From contig JAKUCV010006130.1 of the NCBI GenBank assembly GCA_028386065.3, positions 224,352 to 288,351 of the forward strand: 64,000 bases of DNA, given 5' to 3'. The notes under the pieces are model-generated. The model had not been told where the DNA came from, ran no database searches, and worked only from the letters and a program-made list of their open reading frames with translations. Shown piece by piece: positions 23,469 through 33,438 of the stretch. Positions within the stretch are counted from its first letter, which is position 1. Every line of letters begins with the position of its first letter. The position numbers and the translations under genes were made by a program. This stretch comes from Turnera subulata (Eukaryota > Streptophyta > Magnoliopsida > Malpighiales > Passifloraceae).

Positions 23469-25623
23469 ATTCTTTTTTAGGTGCATTTTGTTAAGAGTGG
23501 TTGTACATATGGAGTCACCAAGAACACGATGATACGCATTGGTGGGAATCACACCAAAATGGTGAGCAATCAGGGTGATGAGGTGTCCATAAGGTCGACC
23601 AGAAGAGAGCCGAAGGTGATGAAAGACTGTAAACCCATAGTCCACATTACTATTGGGCAGCAAACAACCCAAAAGCCACATGTCATGAGTCTTGAGCAAA
23701 GTCTGGTGACCATTGCGAGGAATCAGGACTCTTGTGATGAAGTAAAAAACAAGCCTATGCTCAGCCGAGAGGTCCTGATAGTCACCCTTCTTAGTAGACT
23801 GCCCAAAGAGAATTTTTCTCTGCTCAGATACACTAGGGGTGTTGGGCACATTAACCGGATTTCCAGAACCGGTGTTATAGTATCTAACAGACCCCTTTCT
23901 CAAATTCAGCAGCTTCTTGATCAATTTGGCATCAACAAAGACAGATGCCACTAATCGTGCTTTGCAAACCAATTTTATTTCCACTATCATCATTCTTCAG
24001 TATCATATTGGAATGAAAATCTTTGACAAGAGATTCATTGGCAGATACCTGAAGTGTGGCCACTGTGGTGAGTTGAGCACGTTCCACAATCTCTTCAACT
24101 CCAGACCCGGTTAGATCATCAAAGTGCACAGAGACAGATTTCAAGAATTTGAATTTGTTACCCACAATTTCAGTGGGGTCCTTTGCGTCTTCAGCGATCT
24201 CCTTGGCCTTCTTTTTGGACATAGACAATTTCCCAGACTTGCTAAAATGCTTAATAGTAGGTTCAAAACATTCTTCACTCCCAGATCCATCTTCTTAAAT
24301 AAGAGGTGTCTCTCCTGTGACTCCCTCAAATGTTACATCTGGAATTTCCTCATTCTCATCCTCATCATCATCAGATTCAGTAATCTCATAGGTCACCTTT
24401 TCTTTACCTTTCTTGGACACTGGACCTCTTAGGCGCTGCTCCTGAGTACTACTGTGAAGATTCCGTTTTAGCATTGCAGATGCCATAAGCTTTTCTGGTC
24501 GAGTGGACTTTTTAGTAGCAGTGGTTTTGGCTCTTTTGGATGGATATTTCTGGGCTATAGGAATGTCATCATCTGAGAGGGTTTTCTCAGAGGAGTTCCT
24601 AGGGTTCTCGGGTTGATTTTCAAGAGTAGGGTTAGGAGGAACCTCAAAAATATTATGGGTAATGGATGGATTGTCAGCAGGAGGAAGGTCAATCAGTGAG
24701 GGTTGTTTTTGAACAAGCTCAAGTACCTTAGCCTGCTTCTCAAGATCGAGTTCCTTCACAAAGTGATCAATTATTGATTTCTTCTTCAAGATACGGAATT
24801 TGGTCTGCTCAATAGGATCAGTAAGGTGTGGAGGAATTTGAATCTGGGATAAGAACTCTTCTGTGAAGGCTGCAATGTTTGTAAGAGTTTTTGCAGCCGC
24901 TTGGTCAGTGATTGGTTCAGGTGGATTTGAATGTGTAGAGGACATCTTGGAGAGGAGTGTTTTCTCTTTACAGGAGGTTTTGGTAGAGTATTTGGAGCTC
25001 TTGTAGATGGAGTTGATGGAGGTGGTTTTGAGTTTCTAGTAACTCGAGTAAAGGAATTCTTTGGAGAGGTAGGAGGTATAAGAGTCTCGGTGTTGGAGGG
25101 TTTGGAGGAAATCTTTGCTCTTCCCATATCTAGTAACCGAAGATTTATGTCAAGAGTATTGACTTGAGGTGATAATGGCTAAAATTTCGGTGTGAGGTGA
25201 AGGTTGGATAAGGAAGGAGGTTATGTAGTGGAGTTGGGTTTCTATGCGTGTCTAACGGTTAATATCGAGTTTTATTGCTATTATAACAGTCAACCCTTTA
25301 GACTGATAGGTAACGGTAATCTTCCCCGGCAATTTAGCTCTCTGTCCAAGACACTACTGTAGCTACTTTTCCATCCACTTGCACATATGTCAGACCTCGT
25401 GATTATTATTTTATTCTTTTTCTCACAGTCATTGACATAATGGTCTCAAAGATGCCAAATTCGTCCAGATTCCTTTTCTGACCATTAACCCACATTGTGT
25501 AGACTTCTAACCCATCCCTTTTTAGGCTCATCATAGCTCAGATTTTCTAAGTGATATGTGTGTGTTTTGAATGCATGTTTTATGCTTAGAATAATCAGAA
25601 AACATACCTGGATGTCCTTGAAT

Positions 25624-26055
25624 TTAAGGTGCATTACACATACCTAGCTCCAACCGAATTTTTGCAAATTGTTCTTCCTTCAAGTGTTTTATGAATATAT
25701 CCGCAAACTGCCTCTCGGTTGTGACAAAATCAAGTGTTATATCTTTCTTAAGCACTTGATCTCTAATAAAATTGTGCCTTATTTCTATGTGTTTAGTTCT
25801 TGAGTGTTGAATAGGATTTTTAGTCAAGTTTATGACACTAGAACTATCACATAAGATTGGTATAGCGTCAAACTTCAAACCATAGTCAAGTAATGTTTGT
25901 TTCATCATAAGAAGTTGTGCACAACAAGATCCTGCAGCTGCATACTCTGCCTCAGTTGTTGATGTAGCCACTGAATTTTGTTTCTTACTAGACCAAGAAA
26001 CTAGTGAATTTTGTAAGAATTGGCATGTCCCACTAGTACTCTTTCCCGAGTCGGT
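25624..26055 (-). pseudogene. Copia RNase H fragment, Sirevirus-type element
   Basis: An open minus-strand frame with STSGTCQFLQNSLVSWSSKK, NSVATSTTEAEYAAAGSCCA, LCDSSSVINLTKNPIQHSRT, KHIEIRHNFIRD and ADIFIKHL, the classic C-terminal RNase H of a copia polyprotein. It ends at 25624 with its normal stop. Upstream of STSG the frame runs into unrelated DNA at about 26056, so the rest of pol is missing. IFIK replaces the usual IFTK. Confidence 0.9.
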
Positions 26056-26230
26056 GGGTCCCACATGATGATGTGGCCGAATAACATGGTGACACGTGTC
26101 GCCGGCGGTCGTCCGGTGGCCGAAAGTACCAAAAACCATATTTGTGGGGTAGTACGAGGACCAAAATCCATAAAAAATCGGTACAGGGCTGACATTTCAA
26201 AATCGAGGGGAGTACAGGGACCAAAAATCT
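26056..26230. other. Foreign filler where pol was lost
   Basis: GC-richer sequence with GTGACACGTGTCGCCGGCGG and ending GGACCAAAAATCTAG. It joins the RNase H fragment to the end of gag. GGACCAAAA-type ends resemble pieces of DNA transposons, but no paired end is present. It may be filler from double-strand break repair. Confidence 0.45.
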
Positions 26231-26294
26231 AGTTGTTCCGCAGTTCATCAAAGGAAAAATTGGATGAGTTAGAGTAGTTTACCTCTTTTTCTTC

Positions 26295-27253
26295 TTATGC
26301 CATAAGACAAAGATTTTCCGTTTCCTCCTCATCCAATCCATCATCTGAATCCAGGTCATCCCAAGCTGCCATTGCTCTTTTTCCTTTGTTCTTGAAATTG
26401 ACAAACTTGGATTTCCTTACGTTGGGACATTCGGCCTTGATGTGCCTGGGTTGATTACAACCAAAGCACAAAAGTTGCTCTTTCTTTGATTCATTAACTT
26501 TCACTCCTCTAAAGTTTCTTCCCTTCTAATTTCTCTTTTTCAGAAACTTGACAAATCTTCTTGTAATCAAAGCAACATCAGGGTCACTTTCTGAATCACT
26601 CTCATGTGAAGACTTGAGAGCTATGTCCTTCTTTTTCTTTGATTTTTCTTCAAATTTTGACCCGTGGACAATGAGGCTTCCCATTAGAACGTTGTAAGTA
26701 AGAGTGTTCATGTCTTTGGCTTCCTCAACAACAGTAACCTTTGGTTCTCATTCGGAGGGAAGAGATCGAAGGATTTTAGTCACCTTCTCCTTGTTTGTGA
26801 TGATTTTGCCAAGACAAGCCAAGTTGTTACACAAGATAGTGAATTTTGTGTCAAGTTCTTGTATGGTTTCATCTGGCAACATTTGGAACAACCCAAACTC
26901 TCTCACTGTCGATTCATCTTTAACTCTTTGACTTGGTTGTTTCCTTCATGTGTAATGCATAGAGTACTCCAAATTTCATATGATGTTTCACATGATCTGA
27001 CTCTTTCAAATTCGGCTTGACTGATGCCACAAAGGAGTGCATTCTTTGCTTAGACATCTAGTTTAGCTTTCTTCATTTCAGCTTCACTCCAGGACTTCAT
27101 TTCCTTGGTTGGACGTGAGTAAGAAGAATTTACAACTTCCCACATCTCAAGATTCTTTCCTTCAAGAAAGGTCTTCATGCGAAACTTCCAATGATCAAAG
27201 TTGAGGCCATTGAAGAAGGGCGCATTGTTGATGTTGTTTCCCTCAAATGCCAT
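26295..27253 (-). pseudogene. Copia gag remnant, Sirevirus-type element
   Basis: The start at 27253 reads FFNGLNFDHWKFRMKTFLEG, the usual copia gag opening (NGxNYxxWKxRMxxFL). Frameshifts and stops break the middle. The end (26504-26295) carries a CCHC zinc knuckle, CFGCNQPRHIKAEC, with correct C-X2-C-X4-H-X4-C spacing. Not translatable as one protein. Confidence 0.85.
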
Positions 27254-27297
27254 GATCTTTTTTCCTGGATATTAATCCACAGATGGAGATTCCTTGC

Positions 27298-27311
27298 TCC
27301 GCTACCAATTG
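27298..27311 (-). other. Primer-binding region, Sirevirus-type element
   Basis: On the minus strand the LTR end GGGCCAA is followed by CAATTGGTAGCGGAGC. TGGTA.C.GAGC resembles the initiator tRNA-Met complement TGGTATCAGAGC. Confidence 0.6.
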
Positions 27312-28570
27312 TTGGCCCAAAAGTGGCTAAAAGGGGGGAGGGGTGAATTAGCCTTGCCGATTAAAGCCTAATTTGGCATTTCAGTTGCCAAACTATTTTT
27401 CTCTCTAATTTTGTGTTTATGAAAACTAATGAACACACTAATTAAAATGCTAAGAGTAAAGGGTTAGAGAAAATGTGACACAGAATTTATAGTGGTTCGC
27501 TACACAGGACTACCTCCACTACTCAAGGATCTCCCTTGAGATTTCAAACTCACTCTTATTATAGTTTTTCACGGGTTCAACCACTAACCTATGATACAAG
27601 TTTTTCTCTAGGCTCAACTCTAACCTCACACACTCATTACAAAGCTTTCCCTAGCTTTGCCTTACACAAACCCTTTGAATCAGAAGATATTTCTAAGTAC
27701 AACAACTTTTCCCTTCAAATATTATCACTCAATGAATGAACTAAGAGAAGTGTTTATCTCTCTCTCTCTTTTGCTTAACTTTGAGAACTACAAGTGCACT
27801 AACTTTGCTTGAATTCAGAATCTCGGTTTAGCAGCTCTGAGGTTCTCCTTGAAGCAGCATCTCATTATATAGGCAAGTTGGATGGTGGCAATTTCAAAAG
27901 ATCCATTACATGTCCCTTTCCATCCAGCTGGTTTGTCTTCCGAGGTGCCAGAGCGTCAACGTTCACTTTGCCTGTTGTCCCTCTCACTTTGGCACGAGAT
28001 CCAGCTGTCAGCAGCTTTTTGTCATTGATATCATTGTTTAGCATAGTCCTAGGTTGGTCCTAGGAAGTTTGAATTCAGTTGACATTTGATTTGTTTAAGG
28101 TAGCTTTTTTATTGATTCAGATTCCACAAATGGTAGTGTACTAGGTTCCTTTTACCAATCTCCATAGGGATTAAACAAATCAAGTCACATGGATGTCTTT
28201 TGATGAAAGCGACATCTCATGTGCACTAACACACTCTCCAATCCCACTCACTTCTTCTTCCAAGGAGTTGATCATGGATGGGGCATTTGTGTGAGCTGCA
28301 AATCATGGTTAGAAGCACAAGATGCTATACACAGAGTTGTATAAGTTTGTCATAATCAAAACCTAGTTAGTGCATTTAATTATTTAATAATAATTGACAT
28401 ATTAAATTATATTTAAAGATATATTATAATAGTATAATCAATGTCACAATTTAATCCATACCTTATGTTAATAATCAACTTAATTAGGCCTAAACAACTT
28501 CCTAATCATCAACCGATTCACATCAACATTTACACCTGTAAACAATTATAAAATAATTATAAAGGTTACC

Positions 28571-28571
<1 letters not shown>
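27312..28571 (-). repeat. Sirevirus-type element 5' LTR
   Basis: Longer partner of 20406-21569, without the 90-bp deletion. Its GTGACACAGAATTTATAGTGG segment is the part missing from the other copy. Confidence 0.85.

Positions 28572-28572
<1 letters not shown>

Positions 28573-28602
<30 letters not shown>
28573..28602. repeat. (AT)n microsatellite at LTR edge
   Basis: About 14 AT units right after GGTTACCATA, at the outer side of the right LTR. Confidence 0.8.
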
Positions 28603-28604
<2 letters not shown>

Positions 28605-30465
28605 CAAAGCAGAGTACAGAGTTTTGAGGCTTGTGCAATTTCCTAGCCACATTTCTTTAGTTCTTTATGGTTTTTTTTTTGAACGCTTTAGTTTTTTATG
28701 GTTAAGGTTATCTTCTCCTTTGATTTATAAACTTTATTTTGGTGGAAGTTTTGATTCATAGACGCATTCATTATTCTTCGTCCTCGTAGGTACGCGCATG
28801 ATGAAACAAAACTTGAGACAAAAATCAAATCAAAACTTGGTGGAATCTTTTAGTTTCGATCGAGTTCCACACATGAATATGCCCCAGATTTCATTCTGTT
28901 TGAGTTCCAACAATGAATACGCCACAGTTACTATTCTGACGAAATAGTCGTTGGGGGTTGAAACAGAACTACTTCAATTCTAACTCTTTTGATGAGGGAA
29001 CCACTTTTTCCAAGGCAAGCGATCCTACATCAAAGAATGCTATTGATAAATTTGTACAGAATTATTGTTAAAAGACAAAATTAGTTTGCCATAAATGGCT
29101 CTATTGTTTTTGTGGTGCACCCATTATTAATTACTTTCTGAATTTTATGATATCACTTGACATGAACAATTCAGCCGTTTAAATTTTTGGTATAGGGTGG
29201 ATGAAACATTTTGAAATATTGAACTGAACTGTATACCCTTTCTTACTATAATTAAAGAAAAAAATGCATGTCAAGTTCCAATAACAGCACTGAAAACGCT
29301 ATAAAATTCCACTTCATAGGTTTAGTTCTCTTTTAAGTATCCGATTCCAAAAAAAAAAAGGGATAACAACGTCGCCAAACGTTTGCGAGGAACACAAACA
29401 CGACCAAAAAAATATATTTTAAAATATAAACTAAGCATAGTCTATTTCGTTAAATTCCTATATGCCTCAGACTTAGTAATCAGAGGATGATTATAAAATA
29501 AACTGACAAGTGACAACATTTTTAATTTGAATCTGAAAAGAAAATACATCACAATCGAAATTATTACGGATTTTGGGCTCCTGTGAGTCTTATTTATCAA
29601 TGATTGATTACAATGTTGAATAGGAAGGATGCCAATTTGCAGTCCAATACCCCCACACTTCCCCGTTAAGTAGGGGGTTAGTGCTAACCAAATTGCCGGT
29701 AGAGTGGAAAAAAAACACTCGCGAACTCGATATTCGTCGTTGGCGTTTATTGGGAAGAATGAATGGGTTGGTTAAATCAAGATACAAACTTGGAGGCAAA
29801 GAAAAGTGAATCAAGTTCCAATATAACGCGAACCATGTAGCATTCTAATGGGTAAATGCTAAGATAACCAAGTTATTGTTGGAAATGAAATGAGTCATGA
29901 ATCATGATATTATAAATCGAGTTTTTAGAAACTGGCTTGATGGTCGAACCCGTCGGACCAGGTCCTGGTTCACGTCTTTCAAGGTATAACCATAATTAAA
30001 ATATGGTTGAACCAATCACTTTTAACTAACACAATCAAACTTGGGGTGGGGCTTGATTAATCCAGTTTAATCAATTCAAACCTCGATTATCACCCTTCCA
30101 TTTTGGATGATTACCGTGTATAAGAGAACTTACGATTATCTTTCTAATGCGGTAACGCCTAACGAATTTCACCTGCTATTCTGCCGAAGGCATGCTCGTT
30201 TTTCGAAAAAAGATCCGTAAATTTAAAGCAAGGTTCCCATCTTAACCATTACTATCAGCTGGATAGGAAAGAAAATCTCCATGATTTCCTCCGGGCAGAG
30301 AAAGCGGTGGCAAGGCAGCATTGGGCGGCAAAACATCCCAGAGCGAAGGTGGCAGCCAAATCCGCCGGTTGCAAGTTACTAAGAAAGAGCGAAAACGAAA
30401 ATCAAAATTCTCGGGCGAGCCAAAAAAAGCACAAAAGAGCTCGACAGTTTTCTTAAGAAATGCAT

Positions 30466-30475
30466 CACACGTGTG
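30466..30475. promoter_or_regulatory. Palindromic G-box (CACACGTGTG)
   Basis: Perfect palindrome with CACGTG core, followed at once by TGACGTG, another ACGT core. bZIP and bHLH factors bind such sites. It lies 1.6 kb upstream of the DUF506 start, so the link is tentative. Confidence 0.4.
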
Positions 30476-31157
30476 ACGTGCCTACTGTCACACCATCCCC
30501 AGGCAACATCACAGTAAACGTCCCTCCTCCAGATATCGCCGCGTGCCCTGCCTCCAATCACATCCAACGGTTCACGCTTTTCCTTTGGATTAGCCCCAAC
30601 GTCCCATCATCAATAAACCAGCGATTTTGGGGGAGAGACTGGAAAAACAAAAAAAGGGAAGAAAAGTGCTCTATACTAGTCCACTGATTCTGGTCCCCTA
30701 CCATCTCTATTTTATTCACCCAAGAAAACCCCTTACTTTGCAGTAAATTACTCATATGGTAGGTTGATTGAGATGACAATCTTAACCCTCTTTTGTCGTG
30801 TAGTTCCACCAGAAATATGTTATGATGCTACCGCCCAATCGCATTTGCTGGTTATTTTGGTCAATTCGGTAGATCCCAACAATTTACAGTGTTAGTTCCG
30901 CGGCCACCCCGGGAAATTCCCATTCCACACACAAAACAATAGTAAGCACTTAGCTAAAAGCTAGGTCGAATGACGCTTCAGCCCTCGTACTCCTCAATCC
31001 CCTTGGTCTATATACGGGCCACAATCAGATGCAGGATTCACAAGAGGAAGGGTCATTTTCGTCAAACCAACAGGGACACGCAAAATTCAGCCGAGGAGTT
31101 GGTTCCACAAAGTAACCCATGCCACGATGATGAATCCGCTCACAAAGGCTTCCGTGT

Positions 31158-31163
31158 CACGTG
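31158..31163. promoter_or_regulatory. G-box (CACGTG) upstream of DUF506 gene
   Basis: TGTCACGTGGAGG, an ABRE-like G-box about 275 bp before the TATA box. Further ACGT cores follow (AACGTGGCG near 31274, GACACGTACC near 31325, CCACGTAGG near 31384), a cluster typical of ABA or stress responsive promoters. Confidence 0.45.
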
Positions 31164-31337
31164 GAGGGGTAAACACCACCACCCTCCCACACCACGCCAA
31201 TCCCTCGAAATGTACAAGGGCATTCTGGGATTTTAACTCACCGGGAGCGCCACCTTAACGTCACCTACCAGTAACGTGGCGTCGTGTAAGAAGCGCACCA
31301 GAGAATAATGGAGCCATTATTCGACACGTACCCCCTG

Positions 31338-31380
31338 CTCTCCAGACTGGGACCCCCTTCTCTCCAGACTGGGACCCCCT
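31338..31380. repeat. 22-bp tandem duplication in promoter
   Basis: CTCTCCAGACTGGGACCCCC occurs twice head to tail, and a third diverged piece (CTGCTCCACGTAGGACCCCGG) follows. Confidence 0.8.
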
Positions 31381-31431
31381 GCTCCACGTAGGACCCCGGT
31401 CCCAGTCAGCGTAATCTAAATGTTCTCATTA

Positions 31432-31439
31432 TATATAAA
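31432..31439 (+). promoter_or_regulatory. TATA box of DUF506 gene
   Basis: TATATAAA in ATTATATATAAAGG, well placed for a transcript starting near 31465 with a long 5' UTR of about 600 nt. Confidence 0.55.
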
Positions 31440-31568
31440 GGCCAAAACCTTGGCGTATTGTTTTCTAATTGCTCATCCACCGGGTAACATAAGAAGCCAA
31501 AAATTACCTTATCGGCCTTCCTTCTCTTAGACGGTCATCTTGCCGGCAAACTTTCGTTCTGTTCACCG

Positions 31569-31655
31569 ATGGAAGCTCCGGCGATAGGTTCTGCCTTTGA
31601 TTCACAAAATGGTAGCGTGACGTTATTGTGCCGTGGCGTGTTTCAAGGGCTTTAG
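31569..31655 (+). CDS. Upstream ORF in DUF506 5' UTR
   Basis: ATG to TAG, 28 codons (MEAPAIGSAFDSQNGSVTLL onward), first ATG after the likely transcription start. It ends 425 nt before the main ATG. It may damp translation of the main ORF. Whether the peptide is conserved I cannot tell. Confidence 0.35.
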   Translation: MEAPAIGSAFDSQNGSVTLLCRGVFQGL

Positions 31656-32080
31656 CGGAGTAGTATTATCCGAAACCGGTTAAGCAAAAGCGACTTTTAC
31701 TTAGCAGAGTTTAGAAGTTATTCCATGCTTTGTCTAGCAAATCAGAAACAAATTTTTAGTATATATTAACCTACCTGTTTCAGCTTAAGAGTCCGAAAAT
31801 CTTTTTGTTTTTGGGTTTCTGTGTCATTTCGGTTGTGATGAGATGATCTGACGGTGTGGGGGTTATCATCAATTACTTGGTTTAATACATTTTTCTTTTC
31901 TCTCAATTTTTGAGCTGGAAGGGAAGGGAAGATTCTGGAAAAGTGAAGTAATTTTGTGATTAGGTGTTTTGAGATTTTTGATAATGGTGGATAGAAACTG
32001 TGTTGGTGTTTAAGAGGTTGGATATTGTTACTACTGCGAGGAGTGTGTGCAGTTTTTGTGTGTTCTTGTTCACGCCGATC

Positions 32081-33438
32081 ATGCCTTTTCCAATGAAGAT
32101 CCAGCCAATCAACGAGCTGCAGGAGCCGGCTCGGCTCGAGCTGGCGAAACCGGTGGTGAAATCTCGCCTCAAGCGCCTCTTCGAGCGCCAGTTCCTGAGG
32201 AATTCCAGCGCCGAGAAGGTCACGGAGGAGCAGCCGTTCAACTCCTCCAAGGACGGCGGCTGCGGAAATGGCTCTTCCGAGTTTGAGCCGAGCTCCATCT
32301 GCCTGGCCAAGATGGTGCAGAATTTCATTGAAGAGAACAACGAGAAGCAGTCGTCCGCCGCCGTCAGGTGCGGCCGCAATCGATGCAACTGCTTCAACGG
32401 GAACTGCGACGACAGTTCTGAAGACGAGTTTGACTACGTTGGCGACGCTAATCGCACTTCCTCCGGCGAAGCCTTCGAAATCCTAAAGGTATATTCTAAC
32501 AAACTGACGGTTGCGATTTTTCTGGCTGTCGAAATTTTATCCAAAGAAGGATAATTACTAATTAGTCTTAACATATTTATTTATTTATTTATTTTTGGGG
32601 TTGGAGCAGAGCTTGGTGCCTTGCTCGAGCGTTAGCGAGAGGAATTTGTTAGCGGACACTGCAAGAATCGTTGATAAAAACAAGACTTGTAAGCGAAAAG
32701 ACAATACTAGCAGGAAAATGGTTGTGGATGGACTGGTAGCCCTGGGATACGACGCTTCTATCTGCAAGTCTCGCTGGGAAAAATCCCCTTCCTATCCCGC
32801 CGGTAAATTCAACCTCTAGATTTTGATTAATTAGCATCTATAACAAACTGGTTTTTTTCTTTCTGGGTTCTTTTAATTGATTGATGTTATTTTTGGGTGT
32901 AATCTTTCTTACAGGCGAATATGAGTACATAGACGTGATCATCTTGAACGAGAGGCTGATAATTGACATCGACTTTAGGTCAGAGTTTGAGATTGCTCGA
33001 TCGACCAAGGCTTACAAATCTGTCCTCCAAGTTCTTCCGTACATATTTGTGGGTAAATCGGACCGGCTCCAGAAGATAATCGGGGTGGTATCGGATGCGG
33101 CGAAGCAGAGTCTGAAGAAGAAGGGCATGCACATTCCTCCTTGGAGGAAAGCCGATTACATCAAAGCGAAATGGTTGTCCCCTCACACACGGGCTGTAAC
33201 TGTGCCCCCTGCGCTTACCCAGAACGAAACTAATTTGAAGCAGGGAAATCAGCAACCATCGGAGAAGACTGAGGGTGTGGAGGCCAAGAAGGAGGGGGAG
33301 GAGGAGGAGTCGGCGGCGGATGAGTTGGTGACGGTGGTGGAAGAATGGAAGCCACCTGCAGTTAAGCCCAGGAGTTTTAAGTCTGGGGTTAGGATGGTAA
33401 CTGCTGGTTTGGCTTCGGTAATTGAAGATGAGCCATGA
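32081..33438 (+). CDS. DUF506 (PDDEXK-like) family protein
   Basis: Plant-specific family with a predicted PD-(D/E)XK nuclease-like fold; molecular role not established. Exons 32081-32488, 32610-32802 and 32915-33438 give 1,125 nt, 374 aa, with consistent phases and GT-AG borders. The start MPFPMKIQPI is preferred because it is the first in-frame ATG; upstream frame extension has no ATG. Family marks: acidic CNCFNGNCDDSSEDEFD (Cys-rich and acidic), KMVVDGLVALGYDASICKSR with W four residues later, EYEYIDVIILNERLIIDIDF, RSEFEIARSTKAYKSVLQVL, PYIFVGKSDRLQKIIGVVSD, and GMHIPPWRKADYIKAKWLSP. The Asp/Glu residues in the IDIDFRSEFEIAR part are candidate active-site residues. The C-terminus is Glu/Lys-rich. 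By gene order it matches Arabidopsis At2g38820. Confidence 0.9.

Larger units (their letters stand above)
21730..25127 (-). pseudogene. Env-like ORF of Sirevirus-type element (broken)
   Basis: Pieces follow in order on the minus strand: 25127-24786, 24945-24295, 24228-23932, 23993-23463 and, after the Mutator-like insertion, 21951-21730. The start is Pro/Ser/Lys-rich (MGRAKISSKPSN), the middle is acidic and Lys-rich, and the end is a probable coiled coil (IETLTEEIKDVKEEFLELKG). Frames change between pieces and stops intervene, so no full protein is made. Position between RNase H and the 3' LTR, composition and coiled-coil end fit the env-like protein of Sireviruses; a fusion role has never been shown for these and is not implied. 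Confidence 0.65.
20406..28571 (-). mobile_element. Sirevirus-type copia element, internally deleted
   Basis: Direct repeats of about 1.2 kb at 20406-21569 and 27312-28571 flank gag at the right, RNase H and then an env-like ORF toward the left, so it reads on the minus strand. The sequence after the right LTR on that strand (TTGGTAGCGGAGC) resembles the initiator-tRNA-Met primer site. A long env-like frame between pol and the 3' LTR is the mark of the Sirevirus/Maximus group. Protease, integrase and reverse transcriptase are gone, replaced by about 180 bp of foreign sequence near 26056-26230. A Mutator-like element interrupts the env-like frame. No clear target duplication was found, so the outer ends are uncertain by a few bases. 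Confidence 0.85.
28603..31337. other. Intergenic, including distal DUF506 promoter
   Basis: No gene recognised. ORFs such as 30558-30809 and 30970-31236 show no domain. From 30450 the base composition rises in GC and ACGT motifs become frequent, suggesting upstream regulatory DNA of the DUF506 gene. Confidence 0.45.

Noticed and set aside
23481..23954. Plus-strand ORF of 157 codons
   Set aside because: Complement of the env-like ORF; the minus strand carries the family-like sequence and continuity across the MULE.
32047..32486. Alternative-frame plus ORFs inside DUF506 exon 1
   Set aside because: Overlap a well-supported exon in another frame; Ala/Arg-rich because of GC-rich third positions.
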